Assembly: GCF_001905885.1 (NCBI RefSeq)
Contig: NZ_LIYH01000009.1
Span: forward strand, 248,001-312,000
Direction of reading: 5' to 3'
Length of the DNA stretch: 64,000 nt
Source of the DNA: Streptomyces sp. CB03234
Lineage (GTDB): Bacteria > Actinomycetota > Actinomycetes > Streptomycetales > Streptomycetaceae
The notes below the pieces were generated by a model, which did not search any database, was not told the origin of the DNA, and saw nothing but the letters and a program-made list of their open reading frames with translations. Shown in pieces: positions 1 to 7,181 of this stretch. Position 1 is the first letter of the stretch, and each line of letters opens with the position of its first letter. The position numbers were made by a program, and so were the translations under genes.

Positions 1-131
1 TGGGAGGGGTCGAAGCGGGTGATCCGGCCGAGGCCGGACTCGCCGGCCAGGGTGGCCTTCCAGTACTCCTCGGTGCCCAGGCCGTTGGGTGCCACGACGC
101 CCAGGCCGGTCACGACCGTTCGCGCGCTCAC
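1..131 (-). CDS. Ketosynthase beta / chain length factor, 5' end only
   Basis: The first 43 codons of a minus-strand gene that leaves the window. Translation from the GTG at 131 begins VSARTVVTGLGVVAPNGLGT and continues with EYW..LAGESGLGRITRFDPS, the usual N-terminus of type II PKS chain length factors (KS-beta, ActI-ORF2 family). The KS-beta pairs with KS-alpha and sets polyketide length. The start overlaps the KS-alpha stop by four bases (GTGA), the translational coupling typical of KS-alpha/KS-beta pairs. The diagnostic Gln that replaces the active-site Cys lies outside the window, so the assignment rests on the N-terminal sequence and gene order. An ACP gene would be expected next, off the left edge. 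Confidence 0.85.
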   Translation of the reverse strand, partial: MSARTVVTGLGVVAPNGLGTEEYWKATLAGESGLGRITRFDPS

Positions 132-1396
132 GCGTCGCTCCTCTCCGGGCGGGCCAGCAGCATGGCCGTCTGGAACCCGCCGAAGCCGCTGCCGACGCTG
201 AGTACGGTGTCGGTCCTCTGCTCGCGGGCGGTCAGCGGGATGTAGTCGAGGTCGAGTTCGGGGTCGGGCTCGTGGAGGTTGGCGGTGGGCGGCAGCACTC
301 CGTGTTCCATCGCCAGGGCGCAGGCCACGACCTCCAGGGAGCCGATGGCGCCGAGCGAGTGCCCGATCATCGACTTGATGGAGCTCACCGGTGTGGCGTA
401 GGCGTGTGGGCCGAGGCTGCGCTTGAACGCCCCTGTCTCATGGCGGTCGTTCATCTTGGTGCCGGAGCCGTGCGCGTTGATGTAGTCGACGTCGGAGGGG
501 TCGACGCGGCCCTGCGCGAGGGCGTCGTCGATCGCCTCGGACATCTCCCGGCCGTCCGGCTTGAGGCCGGTCATGTGGTACGCGTTGGAGCGTGTGGCGT
601 AGCCCGCGACCTCGGCGTAGATGTGCGCGCCGCGGCGCCTGGCGCTCTGGAGCTCCTCCAGGACGAGGATGGCGCCGCCCTCGCCGAGTACGAGGCCGCC
701 ACGGGTGCGGTCGAAGGGGCGGCAGGCCCGCTCGGGTTCGTCGTTGTGCGGGGTGGTGCCCTTGATGGCGTCGAAGCAGGCCGAGGTGATCGGCGAGATG
801 GGGGCCTCGGTGGCACCCGCGATCACCACGTCGGCGGTGCCCTCCCGGATCAGCTCGGCGGCGTAGCCGAGCGCGTCCAGACCGGAGGTGCAGCCGGTGG
901 AGACGATGGCCGCGGGTCCCTCGGCGCCGGCGGTCCAGGCCACTTCGGCCGCCATCGAGCTGGGCACGAAGTGCCGGTACAGCTCGGGTACCGCGTACTC
1001 GTGGTCGACGGTCCACTTGCGGCCGCCGTCGCTGACGACCACGTACTCGTTCTCCAGGCTGGTGGTGCAGCCGACGGCGCTGCCCAGCGAGGTCGCGATG
1101 CGCGCCGGGTCCATGGCGCCGGGCTCCAGGCCGCTGTCGGCGAGCGCCTCGCGGGCGGCGACCACCGCGAACTGCGCGGCGCGGTCCAGGCGGCGGATCT
1201 CCTGGGGGCCGAGGCCGGCGGCCTTCGGGTCCCAGTCGACCTCCGCGGCCACCCGGGAGCGGAAGGGAGTGGGATCGAACGCGGTGATGATCCGGGTCGC
1301 GGAGCGGCCCGCGGTGAGGAGGCCCCAGTACTCCTTGACGCCCACTCCGCCGGGGGCCACCGCGCCCAGTCCGGTAATGGCAACTCTGCGCGTCAC
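128..1396 (-). CDS. Type II PKS ketosynthase alpha (KS-alpha)
   Basis: 422-residue beta-ketoacyl synthase that condenses malonyl-ACP units into a poly-beta-ketone with its KS-beta partner. The nucleophile Cys169 lies in VSTGCTSGLDALG, at the same position as in ActI KS-alpha. The HGSGTKMNDRHET block carries the first catalytic His, and the GHSLGAIGS block the second. The GTG start at 1396 follows a GAAGGCGAGG ribosome-binding site. It heads an operon running off the left edge. A three-heptamer SARP site lies about 250 bp upstream, so the transcript should have a long 5' leader. KS-alpha assignment is secure; the polyketide class cannot be read from this gene alone. Confidence 0.96.
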   Translation of the reverse strand: MTRRVAITGLGAVAPGGVGVKEYWGLLTAGRSATRIITAFDPTPFRSRVAAEVDWDPKAAGLGPQEIRRLDRAAQFAVVAAREALADSGLEPGAMDPARIATSLGSAVGCTTSLENEYVVVSDGGRKWTVDHEYAVPELYRHFVPSSMAAEVAWTAGAEGPAAIVSTGCTSGLDALGYAAELIREGTADVVIAGATEAPISPITSACFDAIKGTTPHNDEPERACRPFDRTRGGLVLGEGGAILVLEELQSARRRGAHIYAEVAGYATRSNAYHMTGLKPDGREMSEAIDDALAQGRVDPSDVDYINAHGSGTKMNDRHETGAFKRSLGPHAYATPVSSIKSMIGHSLGAIGSLEVVACALAMEHGVLPPTANLHEPDPELDLDYIPLTAREQRTDTVLSVGSGFGGFQTAMLLARPERSDA

Positions 1397-1550
1397 GGCT
1401 GCCTCGCCTTCGACGGGTCCGGCCGCCTCTGTGGGCGGGTGCCGGACGGAACTGTGCGGGCCACTGTGCGTCCCCCTCTGTAGGCCGGTGTGTCTGGTTC
1501 TGTTCGCTGCTGCCGGAGCCTCACCTCGGTTTGCCGCCGGTGCCTCGGCG

Positions 1551-1586
1551 GCCGGGGCGGTTCGGGGTCTTCCTCCCCGCCCCGGC
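1551..1586 (-). terminator. GC-rich hairpin in the KS-alpha leader
   Basis: Inverted repeat gccggggcgg / ccgccccggc with a 16-nt loop. No T-run follows. It lies between the carboxylase stop (1699) and the KS-alpha start, downstream of the KS-alpha promoter. It could be a terminator, an attenuator-like element or neither. Confidence 0.35.
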
Positions 1587-1638
1587 GGCCGTCCGGGCGA
1601 CCGTCCGCTTGTGGCGTACCGCCGCTTCCGGTGACGTC

Positions 1639-1681
1639 ATGGAACGTCCGGGGCCTCGACAGGCGCTCGTACGGGGCTCGA
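1639..1681 (-). promoter_or_regulatory. SARP-type promoter of the KS-alpha operon
   Basis: Read on the minus strand: TCGAGCC, 4 nt, ACGAGCG, 4 nt, TCGAGGC, exactly 8 nt, then -10-like TTCCAT (1639-1644). Three heptamers at 11-bp pitch followed by an 8-bp gap is the established binding geometry of DnrI/ActII-ORF4/AfsR regulators. The SARP encoded at 3405-4202 is the obvious candidate ligand. Confidence 0.8.
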
Positions 1682-1698
1682 ACGCCGATTCCGTCCGG

Positions 1699-3288
1699 TC
1701 ATGTCGGGACATTTCCGTGCTTCCGGGAGGGCACTTCGGCGTGCTTGCCCCGCAGCATGTCCAGGGAGCGGATCAGCACCCGGCGGGTGTCACCGGGTTC
1801 CACGACGTCGTCCACGAGGCCGCGCTCGGCCGCGTAGTACGGGTGCATCAGCTCGGCCTTGTACTGGGCCACCAGGGCCGCCCTGGTGGCGTCGGGGTGG
1901 TCCGAGGCGGCGATTTCACGCCGGAAGATGACGTTCGCCGCGCCCTCGGCGCCCATGACCGCGATCTCGTTGGTGGGCCAGGCGTAGCTGAGGTCCGCCC
2001 CGATGGAGCGGGAGTCCATCACGATGTACGCGCCGCCGTACGCCTTGCGCAGTACCAGCGAGATGCGCGGCACGGTGGCGTTGCAGTACGCGTACAGCAG
2101 TTTGGCGCCGTGCCGGATGATCCCGTCGTGCTCCTGGTCCACGCCGGGCATGAAGCCGGGTACGTCGACGAGGGTCACCAGCGGGATGTTGAAGGAGTCG
2201 CAGGTGGAGACGAACCGCGCGGCCTTCTCCGAGGCGTGGATGTCCAGTACGCCGGCGAGCACGGACGGCTGGTTGGCGACGATGCCGACGGGGTGGCCGT
2301 CGAGCCGGGCCAGGGCGCACACCACGTTCTTCGCCCAGCCCTCGTGGACCTCGAAGTACTCCCCGTCGTCGACGAGTTCCTCGATGACCCCGCGGACGTC
2401 ATAGGCCCGCGAGGGGTCGGCCGGCACCAGGTCCGCCAGGGCGTCGGTGCGCCGGTCGGCCGGGTCGCCGGAGCGCTCGGCGGGGGGCATCTCCCGGTTG
2501 TTGGACGGCAGGAGGGACAGCAGGTAGCGCACGTCCTCCAGGCACGAGGCCTCGTCGTCGTACGCGAAGTGTGCGACGCCGGAGGTCTCGGCGTGCACAT
2601 CGGCGCCGCCGAGGCCGTTCTGGGTGATCTGCTCGCCGGTGACCGCGCGGACCACGTCCGGGCCCGTGATGAACATCTGCGCGGTCTCGCGCACCATGAA
2701 GACGAAGTCGGTCAGGGCCGGCGAGTACGCCGCGCCGCCGGCGCACGGGCCCAGCATCACGCTGATCTGCGGGATCACCCCTGAGGAGGCGACGTTGCGG
2801 CGGAAGATGCCGCCGTAGCCGGCGAGGGCCGAGACGCCCTCCTGAATGCGGGCGCCGGCGCCGTCGTTGAGGCTGACCAGGGGGGCGCCACCCGCCTCGG
2901 CGAGGTCCATGATCTTATGGATCTTGGCGGCGTGCGCCTCGCCCAGGGCACCGCCGAAGACGCGGAAGTCATGGGCGTACGCGAAGACGGTCCGTCCGTG
3001 GACCGTGCCCCAGCCGATCACGACACCGTCGCCGTGCGGCTTCTTCGCCTCCAGGCCGAAGCCGCTGGCACGGTGCCGGCGCAGCGGCTCTATCTCGCTG
3101 AACGTGCCCTCGTCGAAGAGGAGTTCAAGCCGTTCGCGGGCGGTGAGCTTGCCCTTGGCGTGCTGTCTGCGGGTGGCTTCGGGGTCGGGTCCGCGCCCGA
3201 CCTCCTCCTTGAGCCGCAGCAGTTCCGCGCTCGCCCGGCGCAGATCGGGTTCGGGTGCAGCGACCTTGAGGTCGTCCAGGATCGTCAT
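1699..3288 (-). CDS. Acyl-CoA carboxylase carboxyltransferase (beta) subunit
   Basis: 529-residue biotin-dependent carboxyltransferase of the PccB/AccD family. It moves CO2 from carboxybiotin to acetyl- or propionyl-CoA, so here it probably boosts malonyl-CoA for the PKS. The family KGKLTARERLELL segment is near the N-terminus. The GGAYIVMDSRSIGAD oxyanion block and the PTNEIAVMGAEGAANVIFRR C-terminal block are intact. No biotin carboxylase alpha subunit is in the window; the small epsilon subunit is encoded at 14737-14937. There is no Shine-Dalgarno before the ATG at 3288. A SARP promoter places its -10 TAGGTT six bases before that ATG, so the message is probably leaderless. Acetyl versus propionyl preference cannot be decided by eye. 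Confidence 0.93.
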   Translation of the reverse strand: MTILDDLKVAAPEPDLRRASAELLRLKEEVGRGPDPEATRRQHAKGKLTARERLELLFDEGTFSEIEPLRRHRASGFGLEAKKPHGDGVVIGWGTVHGRTVFAYAHDFRVFGGALGEAHAAKIHKIMDLAEAGGAPLVSLNDGAGARIQEGVSALAGYGGIFRRNVASSGVIPQISVMLGPCAGGAAYSPALTDFVFMVRETAQMFITGPDVVRAVTGEQITQNGLGGADVHAETSGVAHFAYDDEASCLEDVRYLLSLLPSNNREMPPAERSGDPADRRTDALADLVPADPSRAYDVRGVIEELVDDGEYFEVHEGWAKNVVCALARLDGHPVGIVANQPSVLAGVLDIHASEKAARFVSTCDSFNIPLVTLVDVPGFMPGVDQEHDGIIRHGAKLLYAYCNATVPRISLVLRKAYGGAYIVMDSRSIGADLSYAWPTNEIAVMGAEGAANVIFRREIAASDHPDATRAALVAQYKAELMHPYYAAERGLVDDVVEPGDTRRVLIRSLDMLRGKHAEVPSRKHGNVPT

Positions 3289-3294
3289 CGGGCG

Positions 3295-3326
3295 AACCTA
3301 GGAACGGCACCTCGAACGCGGCTAGG
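3295..3326 (-). promoter_or_regulatory. SARP promoter of the carboxylase beta gene, leaderless geometry
   Basis: Minus strand: CCTAGCC, 4 nt, TCGAGGT, 8 nt (GCCGTTCC), -10 TAGGTT, then CGCCCG and the ATG at 3288. With a normal -10 to +1 distance, transcription starts at or next to the start codon. Confidence 0.75.
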
Positions 3327-3404
3327 GCCGGTCTTCGGGACCGGCCGGACCGCACGGGATGGGCGGGGTCCCGGGCGGGGGCCCCGGGAACCCGCCGCGG
3401 CCCG

Positions 3405-4202
3405 TCAGCGTGCGGCCACGGCGACCTCGAAGTCGAGCGCCGGGTCCGCGGACAGCACGGCCTGGTGCAGGCGCTGCAGCTTGGGTGAGGGGTCCAGGCC
3501 CAGTTCGTCGCTGAGCGTGCCGCGCAGCCTCTGGTACGCCTCCAGCGCGCGCCAGGACCCGCCCGCGCGGTGCAGCGCCGTCATGAGCTGGGCGCAGAAG
3601 TTCTCGTGCATCGGGTGGCGGGCCACCAGGACCTGCAGCTCGGGCACGATCTCGGTGTGCCGGCCCAGCCGCAGGTCGGCGTCGATACGCCGCTCCAGGC
3701 AGGCCATCTGCTCCTCGGTCAGCCGCAGCACCTCCAGCTCCAGCACGGTGCCGATCCGTACGTCGACCAGGGCCGGTCCCTGCCACAGGGCGAGGGCGGC
3801 GCCGATCAGCTCGGAGGCCGCGCGGTGGTCCCCCGCGTCGTAGGCGGCCCGCCCGGACGCGGCCAGCGCCTCGAACTCGCGGACGTCCACATTGCCCGGC
3901 TGGAGGTTCAGCAGGTACCCGCCGTGCCGGGTGACCAGCACGTCCTTGGCTCTGCGGGTCGGGTCGCCGTCGAGTGCCATGGCGAGCTTGCGGCGCAGTT
4001 GGAGGATGTAGGTCTGCAGCGTGGTGGCCGCGCTGCGCGGCACGTCCTCGCCCCAGATCTCCTCCATCAGCATCGGCACCGTGACGACGTGGTCGGCCCG
4101 CAGCGCGAGCAGGGCGAGTATCTGCCTCGGTTTGGCGGCCGTCGGCACGACGGACTGGCCGTGCTCGTGTGCCGTGAGCGGCCCCAGTACTTTGATCTCC
4201 AT
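3405..4202 (-). CDS. SARP family pathway-specific transcriptional activator
   Basis: 265 residues starting MEIKVLGPL at 4202, chosen over an upstream in-frame start because AAAGGGGAG sits correctly spaced before it. The N-terminal half is an OmpR-like winged helix (KPRQILALLALRAD, then TLQTYILQLRRKL..., then HGGYLL). The rest is the bacterial transcriptional activation domain (ALWQGPAL, LGRHTEIVPELQVLVARHP, then RLRGTLSDELGLDPSPKLQ). Length matches DnrI/ActII-ORF4/RedD stand-alone SARPs. These bind TCGAGNN-like repeats at 11-bp pitch, and such arrays occur in front of most operons in this window, so this is very likely the cluster activator. It is divergent from the RiPP-like genes across a 244-bp region with an 18-bp palindrome. 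Confidence 0.95.
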   Translation of the reverse strand: MEIKVLGPLTAHEHGQSVVPTAAKPRQILALLALRADHVVTVPMLMEEIWGEDVPRSAATTLQTYILQLRRKLAMALDGDPTRRAKDVLVTRHGGYLLNLQPGNVDVREFEALAASGRAAYDAGDHRAASELIGAALALWQGPALVDVRIGTVLELEVLRLTEEQMACLERRIDADLRLGRHTEIVPELQVLVARHPMHENFCAQLMTALHRAGGSWRALEAYQRLRGTLSDELGLDPSPKLQRLHQAVLSADPALDFEVAVAAR

Positions 4203-4315
4203 CTCGCTCCCCTTTCGCTCTGCGCCGGTCGGTCCGCCGGCGGTGGGTGCCGACGGCTGGTTCCCGAGCGTCATATGAGCCTGGCATCAGGAGCGGTGGA
4301 GTCACAGTGAGAGCG

Positions 4316-4333
4316 TCATGAACCGGTTCATGA
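4316..4333. promoter_or_regulatory. 18-bp perfect palindrome, candidate operator
   Basis: TCATGAACCGGTTCATGA is perfectly self-complementary. It lies in the divergent region between the SARP gene (start 4202) and the RiPP precursor-like gene (start 4447). GAGCGTCAT occurs directly at 4266-4274 and again at 4311-4319, overlapping the palindrome. A dimeric repressor or activator site is the likely explanation; which protein binds is unknown. Confidence 0.6.
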
Positions 4334-4446
4334 AAATGTCATACCCGGATGGTGACTGAAGCACTGTGATGCTGTGTCGAAGGAGCCCCACAATCCTCCC
4401 CAGCGAATGGTCGAACGCGAGCACGTCCGACACTGGAGGGGATTCC

Positions 4447-4815
4447 ATGAATGTCAGAGCAGCTTCCCACGGCCTCAGAACCGCGCCGGTGACCAGCACG
4501 TTCACCGAGGAAACGCACCGTTTCGCACTGCTGGCCGCGCGTACCGGGCTGGAGTCGGAACTCGCCCAGAACTACGCCGACGACCCTATCAGCGTGCTCT
4601 GCGCCTTCGGAATGTCGGCGTCCGAATCCGCGTACGCGGAACCGGGGATGACGGACCCGGTCGCCCTGCTGGCGGAGTTCGGGCTCTCCGCCTCCGAACC
4701 GGTGTACCTGGACGCGCCCGTGGTGATCGAGGACCTGGGCTCCTCCGGACCCGAGGCCATGGTGCTCAGTTGCTGGCCCCGGGAGTGCTGGGCCGACGCC
4801 CCGCGCGCCCTCTGA
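4447..4815 (+). CDS. RiPP (TOMM-like) precursor candidate with tandem leader repeat
   Basis: 122-residue acidic protein, ATG preceded by GGAGGGG. It has no recognised enzyme domain. Residues 46-66 and 70-90 are copies of one unit at 24-residue pitch: DPxxxL-xxFG(M/L)SASExxY. The C-terminus, VLSCWPRECWADAPRAL, carries two of its three cysteines; the third is in repeat 1 (VLCAFG). The stop overlaps the ATG of the E1-like/YcaO cyclodehydratase (TGATG), so the two are translationally coupled. The coupling and the leader-like N-terminal part suggest a precursor peptide. Against it: it is long for an azoline precursor and poor in clustered Cys/Ser/Thr. It could instead be a partner or carrier protein for the cyclodehydratase. 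Confidence 0.6.
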   Translation: MNVRAASHGLRTAPVTSTFTEETHRFALLAARTGLESELAQNYADDPISVLCAFGMSASESAYAEPGMTDPVALLAEFGLSASEPVYLDAPVVIEDLGSSGPEAMVLSCWPRECWADAPRAL

Positions 4816-7094
4816 TGGGCCTCCCGTTGTCCGCGGCGCCCCTGGTCGGCTTCAAGCGCCACCTGCGTGTCGAGGTGGTTCCGGGTGAGGGGGTGTACCT
4901 GCTCTCCGAACACGGCGTGAAAGTGCTGCGGGGGCAGGCCGTCGAGGTACTGGCGCCGCTGCTGGACGGCACCCGGACGCTGCCCGGCGTGATCAGGGAG
5001 GCGGAGCCCCTGGTGCCTCCGGTGTCCACCGGGCGGATCCTGGCCAAGCTGGCGAAGACGGCGCTGATCCGGTACTACGACTCGCAGCCCACCGGGCCCT
5101 GTGACCAGGCCGCTTCGGCGTACTGGGATCTGATGGGCCTCGACGGGGACGGCGCGTCCAGGGCCCTGTCCCAGGGCCGGGTGAGGCTCGTCGCGGTAGG
5201 CCAGGCGGACGTCGGGGCGGCCCGGCACGCCTGCCGTGAGAGCGGGGTGATCGTCAGCGAGGAGGACGACGAAGCCGCGCTGACCCTCGTCCTGTGCGAC
5301 GACTACCTGGCACCCGGCCTGGCCGCCGTGGACGCGTTGCACCGCGCCGCGGGGCGGCCGTGGCTGCTGGCCAAACCGTACGGGACCACCCCCTGGGTCG
5401 GCCCTGTCTTCACCCCCGGCGCGGGGCCGTGCTGGTCCTGTCTGGCGCATCGTCTGCGGGCCCACCGGACCGCCGAGGTCCCGGCACAACGGGCGATCGG
5501 CAGCACGGAACCGGTACGACGCCCCGCGGCCTCACTGGCCGCGGGGCGCACCATCGGCCTGCAACTGGCGGTGCTGGAGACGGCGAAGTGGCTGGCCGGG
5601 GCCCGCGGTGACATCACCAAGGGCCTGTGCAGCCTGGACACGCTGACCCTCCGGTCCCGGACCCACCCGGTCCGGCAGCGGCCGCAGTGCAGGGAGTGCG
5701 GGGACACCGGACTGGTCCGGCAGCAGGTACGCCGGCCGCTCACCGTTCGTTCCCGTCCCAAGGCCACACTGAGCGGCGGCCACCGCGCCCTCACCCCGCA
5801 CGAGATGCTCGCCCGGTACGAGCACCTGATCAGCCCGATCACCGGCATCGTGGGCGAGATCGTGCGTGACCACAGGCTCCCCGAGGGCCTCAACGCGTAC
5901 ATCTCGGGGCGGAACCTCGCGCTGCGCTGCACGACTCTCGCCGAGGTACGAGGCGGACTGCGCAGCCTGAGCGGCGGCAAGGGCGTCACCGCCACCGAGG
6001 CCCGGACCGGCGCCCTGTGCGAGGCGGCCGAACGGTACAGCGCGACCTGGCAGGGCGATGAGCCGACGGTGCGCGACACGCTGCTCGGTCTGGGCGGCGA
6101 CGCCGTCCACCCGAACGACTGCCAGCTGTTCGACGAGCGGCAGTTCCGGGACCGCGAGCGGTGGAACGCCACCCACTCGGCCTTCCACCAGGTGAGCGCG
6201 CCCTTTCCGGTCGACCGGCCGGTCGACTGGACCCCGGTGTGGTCATTCACCGCGGGCGTCCACCGGATGCTGCCCACCTCCATGCTCTATTTCGGCCATG
6301 ACCGGGACGCCTCGGCGTCGACGCCGTGGGCCGACTCCAACGGCAACGCGGCCGGCAGCAGCGTCGAGGACGCCGTCGTGCAGGGGTTCCTGGAACTGGT
6401 GGAGCGGGACGCGGTCGCCGTGTGGTGGTACAACCGCACCCGGCAGCCGGGGGTCGATCTGGACGCGTTCGACCAGCCGTGGCTGGCCGACATCCGGGAC
6501 GCGTACGGCCGGGTCAACCGGCGCGTATGGGCCCTCGACCTCACGTCGGACCTGGGGATTCCGGTCATGGCAGCCCTGTCGCGGCGGATCGACAAGCCCA
6601 CCGAGGACATCGTCCTCGGCTTCGGCGCCCATTTCGACCCGCGCATCGCGCTGCGCCGCGCGATCACCGAAATGGGGCAGTTCCTCCCGGCGGTGGCCCT
6701 GGCCACGGCGGACGGCGGCGGGTACGCCCTCTCCGAGCCCGAGCTGGTGTCCTGGTGGAGGACGGCAACCGTACGGAATCAGCCGTACCTCACGGCAGAT
6801 CCGGCCACCGCCTCGCGTGCGCCGCGCGATTTCGACTACGTACCGCGATCGGATCTGCGGGATGACGTGGAGGCGTGCAAGGCCCTGGTCCGTGCTCACG
6901 CCATGGAGTTGCTCGTACTCGATCAGACACGGCCTGACGTCGCGATTCCCGTGGTGAAGGTGATCGTTCCCGGAATGCGCCACTTCTGGACACGGTTCGG
7001 CCCCGGGCGCCTCTACGACGTTCCGGTCACTCTCGGTCACCTCAGCGCTCCACGGTCGTACGAAGAGCTGAACCCGATTCCGCTGTTCACTTGA
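4815..7094 (+). CDS. Fused E1-like/YcaO azoline-forming cyclodehydratase
   Basis: 759 residues. An N-terminal leader-recognition segment (about 1-85) is followed by an E1-like (Ocin-ThiF) region. This region has a zinc tetracysteine: CWSC at 206-209 and CREC at 293-296. From about residue 330 a YcaO domain shows EARTGALCEAAERYS, VVQGFLELVERDAVAVWW and RRAITEMGQF, the acidic motifs that bind Mg-ATP. The C-terminus ends NPIPLFT, a short version of the proline-rich YcaO tail. In thiazole/oxazole-modified peptides such fused enzymes phosphorylate amide backbones and cyclise Cys/Ser/Thr to azolines. No dehydrogenase (SagB-like), TfuA or dedicated peptidase gene is nearby, so azolines or another amide modification are possible. 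Cyclodehydratase assignment is strong; its substrate is not known. Confidence 0.9.
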   Translation: MGLPLSAAPLVGFKRHLRVEVVPGEGVYLLSEHGVKVLRGQAVEVLAPLLDGTRTLPGVIREAEPLVPPVSTGRILAKLAKTALIRYYDSQPTGPCDQAASAYWDLMGLDGDGASRALSQGRVRLVAVGQADVGAARHACRESGVIVSEEDDEAALTLVLCDDYLAPGLAAVDALHRAAGRPWLLAKPYGTTPWVGPVFTPGAGPCWSCLAHRLRAHRTAEVPAQRAIGSTEPVRRPAASLAAGRTIGLQLAVLETAKWLAGARGDITKGLCSLDTLTLRSRTHPVRQRPQCRECGDTGLVRQQVRRPLTVRSRPKATLSGGHRALTPHEMLARYEHLISPITGIVGEIVRDHRLPEGLNAYISGRNLALRCTTLAEVRGGLRSLSGGKGVTATEARTGALCEAAERYSATWQGDEPTVRDTLLGLGGDAVHPNDCQLFDERQFRDRERWNATHSAFHQVSAPFPVDRPVDWTPVWSFTAGVHRMLPTSMLYFGHDRDASASTPWADSNGNAAGSSVEDAVVQGFLELVERDAVAVWWYNRTRQPGVDLDAFDQPWLADIRDAYGRVNRRVWALDLTSDLGIPVMAALSRRIDKPTEDIVLGFGAHFDPRIALRRAITEMGQFLPAVALATADGGGYALSEPELVSWWRTATVRNQPYLTADPATASRAPRDFDYVPRSDLRDDVEACKALVRAHAMELLVLDQTRPDVAIPVVKVIVPGMRHFWTRFGPGRLYDVPVTLGHLSAPRSYEELNPIPLFT

Positions 7095-7181
7095 ACATGA
7101 CGACCACTCAGGCAGGTGGCTCCACCGGGAGGTTGGGCTTAGGCTTTGCGCCATTCCACGTCTGTGTCGAGGAGTCAGTAC

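Larger units (their letters stand above)
1397..1698. other. 302-bp intergenic region, PKS promoter
   Basis: Holds no convincing gene. It contains the KS-alpha SARP promoter (1639-1681), a GC-rich inverted repeat (1551-1560 with 1577-1586) and the long untranslated leader of the KS-alpha operon. Confidence 0.6.

Noticed and set aside
89..1483. 464-codon plus-strand frame opposite KS-alpha
   Set aside because: Antisense to a gene with a full set of ketosynthase motifs.
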